Assembly: GCF_045679555.1 (NCBI RefSeq)
Contig: NC_092091.1
Coordinates: 70,446,517-70,510,516, forward strand
Direction of reading: 5' to 3'
Length of the DNA stretch: 64,000 bases
Origin: Salvelinus alpinus
Lineage: Eukaryota > Chordata > Actinopteri > Salmoniformes > Salmonidae
Shown: positions 24,001 to 33,955 of the stretch, piece after piece
Layout of the letters: every line of letters begins with the position of its first letter
Position numbering within the stretch: the stretch's first letter is position 1
Notes under the pieces: model-generated
Database searches by the model: none
Told to the model about the DNA's origin: nothing
What the model saw: the letters and a program-made list of their open reading frames with translations, nothing else
Program-made: the position numbers and the translations under genes

Positions 24001-26764
24001 TCCTTCACCACAGCAGCCTAACTACCATGACCTGACGGTGATGTCTACCTGAGACTCCAAGCCAAACCCTACAGAATCAAACCCTCCGGATCCTTCACCT
24101 GCAGCCCTTAGCTTCCTCCGGTCCATTCTCATTTCCCAACTGAATCCTCATTCTCACATCCATTTCCTAAAATATTCTAAACCCATTTTCATGTCTGGTA
24201 CTTAAACTCGTGAAATGGAAGTTTTACAGTGTCTGATTTACTGGCATTAGATTAGCACAACTAACACCGAAGATAAGGCAGAATGTCCGAAATTATCGGG
24301 ATGCCGTAGAGCGCCCAGGAGCCAGTTAACAAATATAAATCCCAGGAAAGTGGGCTGCGATGTAATGCCCCCCAGGCAATATCAGAAATTCTCATCGGGA
24401 GCCCACAGACAGAAATTGCTTGTAGTGTCTATCCGCCCTAAAAAAGTTAACTATCCCATTAACCCATCTTGAAGAATGCCGGTATTGGAGGTCCAGGGAT
24501 GATTGAGTTCCTGAAGAAAGCGATGGCCTCGTTGACCTACAGCTCCCTCTGTATGCCGGAAGACATCACTGAACGCGGTCTGTCATCAATCCCCAACTTC
24601 TTCTACAGGGATGATGGACTCAGGCTGTGGGACATCATCCACAGGTAATGTTTGTATAGGCCTATAGATGTTTATGATGCAAAAAAGGCCAGATCTGTGC
24701 AAAGAAATTTCGTAAACCTCATTTGGCAGCATGATTGGATTTGAACATTATATATTCATGCAACTACATTTTTGCATTATTCAGTTTACTAAACTCTAGT
24801 CTACTCATCCCCCCAAATTATATCCTGCTGCTGGATTATTGTGAGTTTTATGGACAAACCATTTCTGCATGGACCTTTCTTTTTGCACAGGGCCATTGTC
24901 ATGCTGAAACAGGAAAGGGCCTTCCCCAAGCTGTTGTCACAAAGTTGGAAGCACAGAATCGTAGACTGTCATTGTATGCTGTAGCATTAAGATTTCCCTT
25001 CACTGGAACTAAGGGGTCTAGCCCGAACAATGAAATTATCCCAGGCCATTATTCCTCCTCCACCAAACTTTACAGTTTGCACTATGCATTGGGGCAGGTA
25101 GTGTTCTCCTTGCATCTGCCAAACCCAGATTCGTCCAACTGACTGCCAGATGGTGAAGCGTGATTATTCACTCCAGAGAACGTGTTTCCACTGCTCCAGA
25201 GTCCAATGGCGGGGAGCTTTACACCACTCCAAGCGACGCTTGGAATTGTGCATGGTGGTCTTAGGCTTGTGAGTGTGTGGCTGCATGGCCATGGAAACCA
25301 ATTTCATGAAGCTCCCGACGAACAGTTCTTCTGCTGACGTTGCTTCCAGAGGCAGTTTAGAACTCGGTAGTGAGTGTTGCAACCAGCACTATGCGGTCCC
25401 ATTCTGTGAGCTTATGTTGCCTATCACTTCGTGGCTAAGCCGATGTTGCTCCTAGATGTTTCCACTTCACAATAACAGCACTTACAGTTGACCGGGGCAG
25501 CTCTAGCAGTGCCGAAATTTGACCAACTGACTTGTTGGAAAGGTGGCATCCTATGACGGTGCCAATTTGAAAGTCAGTGAGCTCTTCAGTAAGGCTATTC
25601 TACTGCTATGGAGATTGTGTTGCTGTGTGCCCGATTTTATACACCTGTCAGCAACGGGTGTCGCTGAAACAGCCGAATCCACTCAGTTGAAGGGTGTCCA
25701 CATACTTCTGTGTGTATATGTAGTGTATCTGTGCTTATTTGCTATGTTGTCATAGTGTTTGTCTAATGCCTGATGTTGTGTATAGGTTTGTTAAGAAAGT
25801 GATTTGTTACTACTACACCTGTGACTCAGACGTCCAGAAGGACTCTGAACTGCAGAACTGGATCAAGGATATCTTCTTCTATGGGTTCCTGTCCGAAACC
25901 AGCACAGGTTACACTTTTCTCATTTAACACAAAATGCAACCTATTCCCTATTTAATGCACTACTTTTGACCAGTGCACTGATCATCTTGGCGTACTGTAT
26001 CTTCTCTGTGCAGGAATCCCTCAGTCTTTCAGTTTGGTGACAGAGCTGGTCAAGTTTATCACCATGGTGATCTTCACAGTGTCTGTCCAACATGCTGCAG
26101 TCAACAATGGACAGGTAATAAACTTTGAAACATGTCAAAAACCTGTGTGCTGTATCCTCCGCTGTTAATCAAAATGTGATGTTAGTATTAGTGTTTCTGG
26201 TGTATTATATTGGAACAGCTAAGTGGTTTGATATATTTCGCCATTGTCATTCCAGTTTGATTTTGGCGGCTGGATGCCCAACTCCCCCATCGCTCTGCAA
26301 CGTCCACCTCTCACCACTAAGGGGCAGTGTACTGAGAGCACCATGCTGAAGACCTTCCCTGACATCAATACCACCGCCCATGATATGGTCACAGCGTACC
26401 TTCTGAGCAAGCAGCCCACTGACTTTGTGAGTATATGAGAGAAACTGAATTGAGGAAATCCTATGACGCTGAAACATTTCATGACAATCCCAATCAAATT
26501 GTTTCCTTAGTAGTCATAATTAGTATATCAGTGGTTCATGAAACAACAGTTTCCATGTTATTTCATCAACTTTTGCCTACTTAGGTTGCTCTTGGAAATG
26601 GCTATCAGGATCTCTTCAGCGAGAAGGCCCCTCTGCAACTGATTCACAAATTTCAAGATGAGCTGAAGAAATACAACGTTGAAATCCAACACAGGAATGT
26701 CCCTTTGCCCTTGCCGTACACCTACCTGAGTCCCAACAATGTGGAGAACAGTGTGGCCCTGTAA
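12014..26764 (+). CDS. Lipoxygenase gene A (ALOXE3/ALOX15B-like), complete, 14 coding exons
   Basis: Fourteen exons bounded by GT-AG sites join to 2007 nt (668 codons): 12014-12151, 12376-12586, 13511-13592, 14044-14166, 16316-16419, 16525-16694, 16842-16985, 17438-17641, 17900-17986, 24475-24644, 25786-25907, 26014-26114, 26256-26426, 26585-26764. All phases agree and there is no internal stop. Residues 1-115 form the PLAT/LH2 domain; the rest is the iron-dependent catalytic domain ([26 protein letters not shown]). Expected iron ligands are His365, His370, His545 and Asn549. The C terminus is ENSVAL, with Leu668 where most animal lipoxygenases have Ile. The family adds dioxygen to polyunsaturated fatty acids, or isomerises hydroperoxides in the ALOXE3 branch; which applies here is not decided. 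Length and 14-exon layout fit the vertebrate family. The start is ATG ATG; the first is used. Intron 9 (6.5 kb) carries three transposons. Confidence 0.93.
12697..13345 (-). mobile_element. LINE 3' end (inverted) with 109-bp tandem repeat, gene A intron 2
   Basis: Read in reverse, this is the 3' region also seen forward at 39030-39575. Its plus-strand left end (TTTTATTTGTCACGTGCCGA) is the inverted tail. From about 12970 a 109-bp unit (GTGAGTCAATATGCAGGGGT start) recurs with spacing of exactly 109 bp at 12993, 13102 and 13211, breaking off at 13320. Confidence 0.8.
13702..13830 (+). mobile_element. tRNA-derived SINE (HpaI-like), gene A intron 3
   Basis: The head resembles a tRNA A box (GTGGCTTAGCCATTAAGAGC). 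It is followed by the conserved GAGCAAGGCACTTAACCC core and an L2-like GCTCTGGATAAG tail. The family name is a recollection, not a search result. Confidence 0.65.
14494..15876 (+). mobile_element. Degenerate Tc1-like transposon, gene A intron 4
   Basis: Both ends contain the inverted terminus CACTCAACAAAAACATAAAC (left) against TTTACATTTTTGTTCAATGT (right). Between them lie transposase pieces: an HTH region ([20 protein letters not shown], 14820-15095) and a DDE C-terminal region ([19 protein letters not shown], 15429-15640) with the catalytic Glu block. Several internal deletions and frame changes make it inactive. Confidence 0.88.
15943..16075 (-). mobile_element. tRNA-derived SINE remnant, gene A intron 4
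   Basis: On the minus strand there is an A-box-like CCTCAGTTGGTAGAACATGG and a B-box-like GGGTTTGAGTCC, followed by CTGCTAAATGGC. It is not a usable tRNA gene, because no cloverleaf can be completed. Confidence 0.6.
18079..19780. mobile_element. hAT-type element with 8-bp target duplication, gene A intron 9
   Basis: Termini CAGGGGTCTCCTACAGG and (inverse) CAGAGGTCTCCAACCTTTTC form Charlie-like inverted ends. The flanks are AGTTAGCG (18071-18078) and AGTTAGCA (19781-19788), an 8-bp duplication with one mismatch, as expected for hAT. No hAT transposase was recognised, so it is non-autonomous. The same intron position in gene B (about 62870) lacks it. Confidence 0.85.
18555..19190 (-). pseudogene. 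Penelope-like element remnant nested in the hAT element
   Basis: On the minus strand 19180-19035 reads as the C-terminal part of a GIY-YIG-type endonuclease ([14 protein letters not shown], then [19 protein letters not shown], then IDFDL), the signature end of fish Penelope-like elements. The segment at 18575-18680 (CAACGTTTCGGCATCCCTGT then ACCTTCTTCATGG) resembles their terminal region. Everything between is decayed. Confidence 0.7.
20190..24070 (+). pseudogene. Ngaro/DIRS-like tyrosine-recombinase retrotransposon, degenerate
   Basis: Three blocks in element order occur on the plus strand, broken by frameshifts. (1) Gag-like, 20806-21320: [30 protein letters not shown], and a CCCH-like [10 protein letters not shown]. 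(2) RT start, 21430-21960: [53 protein letters not shown]. (3) Tyrosine recombinase, 22917-23590: [21 protein letters not shown], and [13 protein letters not shown] with the His-x-x-Arg catalytic pair. No LTR pair or exact end was found; the limits are approximate. It occupies gene A intron 9. Confidence 0.8.
24071..24474 (+). other. Remainder of gene A intron 9
   Basis: No coding sequence is supported here. It may include the 3' terminal repeats of the Ngaro-like element (24200-24440 is GC-richer than the following intron end). The acceptor of exon 10 is CTTGAAG at 24474. Confidence 0.4.
24870..25732 (-). pseudogene. Tc1-like transposon remnant, gene A intron 10
   Basis: On the minus strand 25382-25164 reads as a transposase core ([28 protein letters not shown]). 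The end at 25690-25732 (inverse: ACACTACATATACACACAGA, then AGTATGTGGACACC) is a Tc1-type terminus shared with 33900-33955. The other terminus was not found. Confidence 0.75.
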
Positions 26765-27500
26765 TGAGTCAGGGCTGTATTTATTAGGCCCCAAATGGAA
26801 GGAAACACACTGATACAGGGAAACTACCTTGTTTTCCGTTGAAACATGTTTTGAAGCATTTATCTTATGGTACGACTTAGGAAGTTTACTCAATTGCGGT
26901 TCAGCCCACTTTTTCTTATTTTTAATAGCACCATAGCCACATAACCAGAGCTGGCCATGCAGTCAAGATGAGAAGTTAAATGTTTCTACTTCTGTTTTGT
27001 ATGCCACTAGATGATCCCTTTTATCTAAGTATTTTAGTTGGGTTCTTGTATAACTGAAATGTTTGTGCCTTGGCTCCCTTCCTGTTAACGGTTAATTGCA
27101 AAACCTAATCTTGCATGCAAAACAGAAAGCTACTGTAGCTGCTCCCCGTGGCCTTCCATTTTCCAGCTAACCAGCAGGAGGTGGGGTGTATGGTTTCCAT
27201 AGAGACAGGTGACCTTAAGGAGAACTTCTTTCAGCTACCTGCCTCCCTCTAAAGGGGAGTGTTGAGAGTAAACTACCAAATGGACAACACCTACAGACGT
27301 CACTTCCCATAGGGCCTTGCTGCTGAGAGCAAGCTGCAAGTGACGTTCCTGATTTATTAGCAGTGTAGCTTAAATTGAACCCACTCAATAAATGTGTGGT
27401 AGCCAGAAGGATACTACTGTCCATACAGATAGAGATTATAACTTTAACTTTGCTTTGTAACTTTTTGATTCCATGCAATAAAGTCTTAGTTAATCTTCAT
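26765..27500 (+). other. 3' UTR of gene A with two polyadenylation signals
   Basis: After the TAA stop (26762-26764) the sequence holds AATAAA at 27387-27392 and at 27477-27482. The second is followed by a T-rich stretch (CCTTGTCTCTTTCAGTGTTC) suitable as a downstream element. Confidence 0.6.
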
Positions 27501-27646
27501 CCTTGTCTCTTTCAGTGTTCATTGTCCATGTGGCCCAAGCCGTTGTTTTGTTCAACTGGTTGACTCTTACATACCGGAGCCTTATACTGAGTAGCAAACA
27601 AGGATATAATGGTAAAGATGGTGAAACGTGTATATATCCACCAGAC

Positions 27647-30600
27647 TGTAGTGGTTAATACCTTTCAGTAGTCAGTCAATCTTCATGTTACACTGATTCA
27701 GCTATGGAGATGACCTGTAATGTGATTGATTATCCTCCCATGAACTGGGTTATGGCTTAGGATATTGAATAGGGGACAATTCTTTAACCAACCTTTACTA
27801 GGCTATACTTAATTCTAGACTTGGAAGGCACCAGTGTTAATTTAATTAATATTACCTGATTGAACTAATCATGTAAATGTAATTAACTAGAGAGGGACAC
27901 CACGAAAGAATATTTATAGAGCTGTTATCTTCCAAATAAACTCTTAAAGATTTAGTAATATTTTACATCCATAGCAGTCACATTAATCGTCATTTTATTC
28001 AGTCTCATCTGAAAGTTGTAAATCCTTGGTTATCTGCAAGAATCCTGGCTAACAAGTTGAATCAGCAATACAAAATTGGGTTTAATTATTTATTTACTAA
28101 ATACCTAACTAATCACACAGAATCACACATACACAATTAAATCATAACTTGATTACAAATTGCCGTCATAAAGGAAAACGTCCCTAGCGGGCGGAATAGA
28201 TATGACAGCTTGTTACACAAAGGGAAGGGGCTGAGTTTTAGTGAAAGCGCGGGAGACTGGGACAGAGGCGAAGCTGTACTATCGTAAATACAGTATCTTA
28301 TGATAACACTGCTACTCCTACTGCTCTCTCCTCGTCTGCCCACGTGTTCTCGCACACCCCGAGAGCTTCTGGTCAGCGGGGTGGTGGCACTGGGATCCTC
28401 ATCTCTCCCAAGTGGACATTCTCTCTTTCTCCCCTGACCCATCTGTCTATCGCCTCCTTTGAATTCCATGCTGTCACAGTTACCAGCCCTTTCAAGCTTA
28501 ACATCCTTATCATTTATCGCCCTCCAGGTTCCCTTGGAGAGTTCATCAATGAGCTTGACGTCCTGATAAGTTCCTTTCCTGAGGATGGCTCACCTCTCAC
28601 AGTTCTGGGTGACTTTAACCTCCCCACGTCTACCTTTGACTCATTCCTCTCTGCCTCCTTCTTTCCACTCCTCTCCTCTTTTGACCTCACCCTCTCACCT
28701 TCCCCCCCTACTCACAAGGCAGGCAATACGCTTGACCTCATCTTTACTAGATGCTGTTCTTCCACTAATCTCATTGCAACTCCCCTCCAAGTCTCCGACC
28801 ACTACCTTGTATCCTTTTCCCTCTCGCTCTCATCCAACACTTCCCACACTGCCCCTACTCGGATGGTATCGCGCCGTCCCAACCTTCGCTCTCTCTCCCC
28901 CGCTACTCTCTCCTCTTCCATCCTATCATCTCTTCCCTCTGCTCAAACCTTCTCCAACCTATCTCCTGATTCTGCCTCCTCAACCCTCCTCTCCTCCCTT
29001 TCTGCATCCTTTGACTCTCTATGTCCCCTATCCTCCAGGCCGGCTCGGTCCTCCCCTCCTGCTCCGTGGCTCGACGACTCATTGCGAGCTCACAGAACAG
29101 GGCTCCGGGCAGCCGAGCGGAAATGGAGGAAAACTCGCCTCCCTGCGGACCTGGCATCCTTTCACTCCCTCCTCTCTACATTCTCCTCTTCTGTCTCTGC
29201 TGCTAAAGCCAATTTCTACCACTCTAAATTCCAAGCATCTGCCTCTAACCCTAGGAAGCTCTTTGCCACCTTCTCCTCCCTCCTGAATCCTCCTCCCCCT
29301 CCTCCCCCCTCCTCCCTCTCTGCTGATGACTTCGTCAACCATTTTGAAAAGAAGGTCGACGACATCCGATCCTCGTTTGCTAAGTCAAACGACACCGCTG
29401 GTTCTGCTCACACTGCCCTACCCTGTGCTTTGACCTCTTTCTCCCCTCTCTCTCCAGATGAAATCTCGCGTCTTGTGACGGCCGGCCGCCCAACAACCTG
29501 CCCGCTTGACCCTATCCCCTCCTCTCTTCTCCAGACCATTTCCGGAGACCTTCTCCCTTACCTCACCTCGCTCATCAACTCATCCTTGACCGCTGGCTAC
29601 GTCCCTTCCGTCTTCAAGAGAGCGAGAGTTGCACCCCTTCTGAAAAAACCTACACTCGATCCCTCCGATGTCAACAACTACAGACCAGTATCCCTTCTTT
29701 CTTTTCTCTCCAAAACTCTTGAACGTGCCGTCCTTGGCCAGCTCTCCTGCTATCTCTCTCAGAATGACCTTCTTGATCCAAATCAGTCAGGTTTCAAGAC
29801 TAGTCATTCAACTGAGACTGCTCTTCTCTGTGTCACAGAGGCGCTCCGCACTGCTAAAGCTAACTCTCTCTCCTCTGCTCTCATCCTTCTAGACCTATCG
29901 GCTGCCTTTGATACTGTGAACCATCAGATCCTCCTCTCCACCCTCTCCGAGCTGGGCATCTCCGGCGCGGCCCACGCTTGGATTGCGTCCTACCTGACAG
30001 GTCGCTCCTACCAGGTGGCGTGGCGAGAATCTGTCTCCGCACCACGTGCTCTCACCACTGGTGTCCCCCAGGGCTCTGTTCTAGGCCCTCTCCTATTCTC
30101 GCTATACACCAAGTCACTTGGCTCTGTCATATCCTCACATGGTCTCTCCTATCATTGCTATGCAGACGACACACAATTAATCTTCTCCTTTCCCCCCTCT
30201 GATAACCAGGTGGTGAATCGCATCTCTGCATGTCTGGCAGACATATCAGTGTGGATGACGGATCACCACCTCAAGCTGAACCTCGGCAAGACGGAGCTGC
30301 TCTTCCTCCCGGGGAAGGACTGCCCGTTCCATGATCTCGCCATCACGGTTGACAACTCCATTGTGTCCTCCTCCCAGAGTGCTAAGAACCTTGGCGTGAT
30401 CCTGGACAACACCCTGTCGTTCTCAACTAACATCAAGGCGGTGACCCGTTCCTGTAGGTTCATGCTCTACAACATTCGCAGAGTACGACCCTGCCTCACG
30501 CAGGAAGCGGCGCAGGTCCTAATCCAGGCACTTGTCATCTCCCGTCTGGATTACTGCAACTCGCTGTTGGCTGGGCTCCCTGCCTGTGCCATTAAACCCC

Positions 30601-31450
30601 TACAACTCATCCAGAACGCCGCAGCCCGTCTGGTGTTCAACTTTCCCAAGTTCTCTCACGTCACCCCGCTCCTCCGCTCTCTCCACTGGCTTCCAGTTGA
30701 AGCTCGCATCCGCTACAAGACCATGGTGCTTGCCTACGGAGCTGTGAGGGGAACGGCACCTCCGTACCTTCAGGCTCTGATCAGGCCCTACACCCAAACA
30801 AGGGCACTGCGTTCATCCACCTCTGGCCTGCTCGCCTCCCTACCTCTGAGGAAGTACAGTTCCCGCTCAGCCCAGTCAAAACTGTTCGCTGCTCTGGCAC
30901 CCCAATGGTGGAACAAACTCCCTCACGACGCCAGGTCAGCGGAGTCAATCACCACCTTTCGGAGACACCTGAAACCCCACCTCTTTAAGGAATACCTAGG
31001 ATAGGATAAAGTAATCCTTCTAACCCCCCCCCCCTTAAAAGAGTTAGATGCACTATTGTAAAGTGGTTGTTCCACTGGATATCATAAGGTGAATGCACCA
31101 ATTTGTAAGTCGCTCTGGATAAGAGCGTCTGCTAAATGACTTAAATGTAAAATGTAAATGTAAATGTAAATGTAGACTTTCCACAGTAGAGTTTATGTCA
31201 TTCTATCATTGATGAGACTGTGTCAGAGGGCAACCGAACTGACATAATATACCTTAAGTACCACCGCATATGTTCAGTTGGTCGGATTACCAGAATATAG
31301 TTAATTTCCCCCCAACTTCTGATGTTCCCAGAATCTCTATGTTAACCAAGGGGTTTTCTTATGTCACATCAGTAGGGAAGAGGAACGGGGGAGGGGGGAA
31401 AGAGGTATTTATGACTGTCATAAACCTACCCCCAGGCCAACGTCATGACA
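27647..31450 (+). mobile_element. Probable LTR split by an L2 LINE insertion
   Basis: The outer pieces (27647-28309 and 31176-31450) together would make about 940 bp running from TGTAGTGGTTAATACC to AACGTCATGACA, with TG..CA ends. No convincing target duplication was seen, and the right end abuts a Tc1 fragment. The class is therefore uncertain. Confidence 0.35.
28344..31004 (+). CDS. L2-type LINE protein: endonuclease C-terminus plus reverse transcriptase
   Basis: One uninterrupted frame of 886 codons. It opens inside the apurinic-type endonuclease (GTGILISPKW, IIYRPPG, VLGDFNLP, SDHYLVSF) and continues through the RT fingers (NNYRPVSLLSFLSKTLE), palm ([27 protein letters not shown]) and catalytic CYADDTQL to the C-terminal LPHDARSAESITTF and HLFKEYLG. 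The endonuclease N terminus is missing, so the copy is 5'-truncated near 28310. The first ATG is not the native start. The tail at 31108-31175 has the L2-type 'cgctctggataagagcgtc' motif and (ATGTAA)n repeats. The open frame argues for a young insertion. Confidence 0.92.
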   Translation: MFSHTPRASGQRGGGTGILISPKWTFSLSPLTHLSIASFEFHAVTVTSPFKLNILIIYRPPGSLGEFINELDVLISSFPEDGSPLTVLGDFNLPTSTFDSFLSASFFPLLSSFDLTLSPSPPTHKAGNTLDLIFTRCCSSTNLIATPLQVSDHYLVSFSLSLSSNTSHTAPTRMVSRRPNLRSLSPATLSSSILSSLPSAQTFSNLSPDSASSTLLSSLSASFDSLCPLSSRPARSSPPAPWLDDSLRAHRTGLRAAERKWRKTRLPADLASFHSLLSTFSSSVSAAKANFYHSKFQASASNPRKLFATFSSLLNPPPPPPPSSLSADDFVNHFEKKVDDIRSSFAKSNDTAGSAHTALPCALTSFSPLSPDEISRLVTAGRPTTCPLDPIPSSLLQTISGDLLPYLTSLINSSLTAGYVPSVFKRARVAPLLKKPTLDPSDVNNYRPVSLLSFLSKTLERAVLGQLSCYLSQNDLLDPNQSGFKTSHSTETALLCVTEALRTAKANSLSSALILLDLSAAFDTVNHQILLSTLSELGISGAAHAWIASYLTGRSYQVAWRESVSAPRALTTGVPQGSVLGPLLFSLYTKSLGSVISSHGLSYHCYADDTQLIFSFPPSDNQVVNRISACLADISVWMTDHHLKLNLGKTELLFLPGKDCPFHDLAITVDNSIVSSSQSAKNLGVILDNTLSFSTNIKAVTRSCRFMLYNIRRVRPCLTQEAAQVLIQALVISRLDYCNSLLAGLPACAIKPLQLIQNAAARLVFNFPKFSHVTPLLRSLHWLPVEARIRYKTMVLAYGAVRGTAPPYLQALIRPYTQTRALRSSTSGLLASLPLRKYSSRSAQSKLFAALAPQWWNKLPHDARSAESITTFRRHLKPHLFKEYLG

Positions 31451-31975
31451 TGTGCCATTCATCCGCCGCCATCACCTCATGTTTCAGCATGATAATGCAC
31501 GGCCCCATGTCACAAGGATCTGTACACAACTCCTGGAAGCTGAAAATATCCCAGTTGTTCCATGACCTGCATACTCACCAGACATGTCACCCATTGAGCA
31601 TGTTTGAGATGCTCTGGATTGACGTTTACGACAGCATGTTCCACATCCTGCCAATATCCAGCAACTTCGCACAGCCATTGAAAAGAAGTGAGACAATATT
31701 CCACAGGCCACAATCAACAGCCTGATCAACTCTATGCAAAGGTGATGTGTGGCGCTGCATGAGGCAAATGGTGGTCACACCAAATACTGACAGTATTTTT
31801 TTATCCACTCCCCTACCTTTTTCTTAAGGTATCTTTGACCAAAAGATGCATATCTGTATTCCCAGTCATGTGAAATCCATAGATTAGGGCCTAGTACATT
31901 TCTTTTTCAATTGATTGATTTCCTTATATGAACTGTAATTCAGTTAAATCTTTGAAATTGTTACATGTTGCATTT
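31451..31975 (+). pseudogene. Tc1-like transposase C-terminal fragment
   Basis: The segment matches 15378-15860 (the same Tc1 family): GTGCCATTCATCCGCCGCCA, then the HDNA-type block, LTRHVTH and the C-terminal NQQPDQL-equivalent. It keeps the right terminus-like GAAATTGTTACATGTTGCAT near 31955. It is frameshifted. Confidence 0.85.
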
Positions 31976-32169
31976 ATATATACAGCATATATTTTGGGGT
32001 ATATTTTGTACATACTCAAAACACCATTTAATGAGGCCCCAGTTCTTCTCTGTGGCCAAAGGGACCCAAAGAGGTATTTGGTGAAGACCATCTCAAAAAA
32101 TAACGTGCTTGGTATTGGATTGATGAGTAAAATATTTTATTCATTCACAGTCTGGTCGTTATTTCAAAG

Positions 32170-33085
32170 CATTATGACATAAAGGTAGCATCTGGCAATC
32201 CAAAAGCAGTCAAAGAGCTGGTCAATACTTCTTTGGTGGAGGAGGAAATCCTCCCGGAGAGGGAGGTTAATGAAATGGGCCCTACGGTTGGTAGAGTACA
32301 TCCCATAGACGTGCAACTAAGGGAGTTAGAACTAAAGTTGAGTTTAGAGCAACAATTAAAGATTGAACACCAGAAACTAGAGCTCCAGCACAGGGAAAAA
32401 GAACAAGAACGAGAACGTGCAGCCAGACTAGAAGAAGAAGAACGTGCGCATGACATTTGCTTGAAAGAGATGGAGCTGGAAGTGTGACAAAGGGAGATAG
32501 ATCTGGAAGTACTCCAAATCCAATCAGGCCATCCTACACCCTCAACAGAGTTTGATCTTGGTCAGAACAGCCGGCTTGTACCGCCTTTCAATGAAAAGGA
32601 AGTGGATGTATATTTTACTCTCTAAGCGGATTGGCACATCCCTAAAATGGCCCCGAGATATTTGGTCACTGCTCCTCCAAAGTGTTCTTGTGGGAAAGGC
32701 TCAGAAAGTGTACGCCACTTTATCTCTTGACCAGAGTTCAGATTATGACCCTGTTAAAGCTGCTATCCTTCGGGCTTACAAGTTGGTTCCAGAGGCACAC
32801 AGAAAACAGTTCCATCAATTACGAAAGGCAGAATCACAAAGCCATGTCGAGTTTGCAAGGGAACAAGTATGTATCTTTGATCGGTGGTGTGGTTCTCAAG
32901 AGGTCAAGGACCTTGAGAATTTACAGACACTCATGCTTCTCGAGCAGTTCAAGAATTGGCTTCACGAAAGGGTTGCAACCTACATTTTATGAGCACAAGG
33001 ATCTCACTCTTGAGAAAGCTGTAGTTCTGGCAGATGAAATGAAATTACTTTCACAAACAAAGCACCCGGTAGCAAATGAGTTCTA
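32170..33085 (+). pseudogene. Retroelement gag-like (SCAN-like) fragment, frameshifted
   Basis: A coiled-coil, Glu-rich stretch (32233-32487: LRELELKLSLEQQLKIEHQ) is followed, in changing frames, by a capsid/SCAN-like region (32640-33085). Motifs include YATLSLDQSSDYDPVKAAIL, RAYKLVPEAHRKQF, EFAREQ, FDRWCGSQEV and LTLEKAVVLADEM. This arrangement is typical of gag of fish Gypsy-type elements. Stops at 32486-32488 and at least two frame changes mean that no full product is made. A domesticated gene cannot be excluded but is unlikely with these breaks. Confidence 0.65.
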
Positions 33086-33213
33086 GAGAAGGACCTGATA
33101 TCATCAAGAACATTTTCTGTTGGTATAGAAGGAATGTTCTGCTTCTTTCTTACTTTGTAAAGTCATTTTCTAAAATGTAATTATACTGGTTTGATTTGTT
33201 GTGATATTTATAC

Positions 33214-33440
33214 AGCTTGCCTCCATATGCAAATAAAACATGTTTATTCTGTGGATTATTTATTTTGGAGTTCGTTCATAAAAGCTGTCTGTTTGGCATG
33301 TGTACTTGACTTCAGTTAATCCAGTTATGCAATAACTTTAGATACACAAAACTGGTGGAAGGTTCACCTTACAGTAACTCATTGTCCTTTCTTTATTCAA
33401 ATAACAGAGTTTGGGTTCCTGCTTTCAACACACACAAGCA
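33214..33440. repeat. Paralogue of 1236-1388
   Basis: GCTTGCCTCCATATGCAAAT, the TTTATTTTGGAGTTCGTTC region and AACTCATTGTCCTTTCTTTA correspond in order to 1243-1390, with an extra insert of about 70 bp here. It lies upstream of the gene B promoter as the first copy lies upstream of the orphan promoter. Confidence 0.65.
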
Positions 33441-33754
33441 CACAGACATAGATTTAGGGGTCAGTCACAATGGCAGGAGATGCATATAGGATACTGATGA
33501 CACTGACCAGTAATAAATTGTGTAACTGTAAATTCGAGCTGTTTTTTTTAGAAGTAGAGGATTTCTTTCTGCAACTTGATGATGATGATAATATACATTT
33601 GAACTAGAACTTGACGTGTATAAGATGTAATGAACATGATGAATATGATGGCCACTCATTACAAATATACTGCTATGACTACCTGCTTTCCAGCAGTGCT
33701 GGGGAAGTTACTCTGAAAATATAGTTTACCAAGCTACCAATTACTTGACACTGG

Positions 33755-33955
33755 AATAAATCCTATGACAGTGCCACATTGAAAGTCTCTGAGCTCTCAG
33801 TTAGGTCATTCTACTGCCAATGTTTGTCTATGGAGATTGCATGGCTGTTTGCTCAATTTTTATACACCTGTCAGCAAAGGGTGTGACTAAAATAGCCGAA
33901 TCCACTAATTTGAAAGGGTGTCAACATAGTTTTGTGTATATATAGTGTAGTTGGT
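33755..33955 (-). mobile_element. Tc1-like terminal fragment
   Basis: Matches 25545-25732, including ATACACCTGTCAGCAAAGGG and the terminal GTGTATATATAGTGTA, in the same orientation. Only the end of the element is present. Confidence 0.75.
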
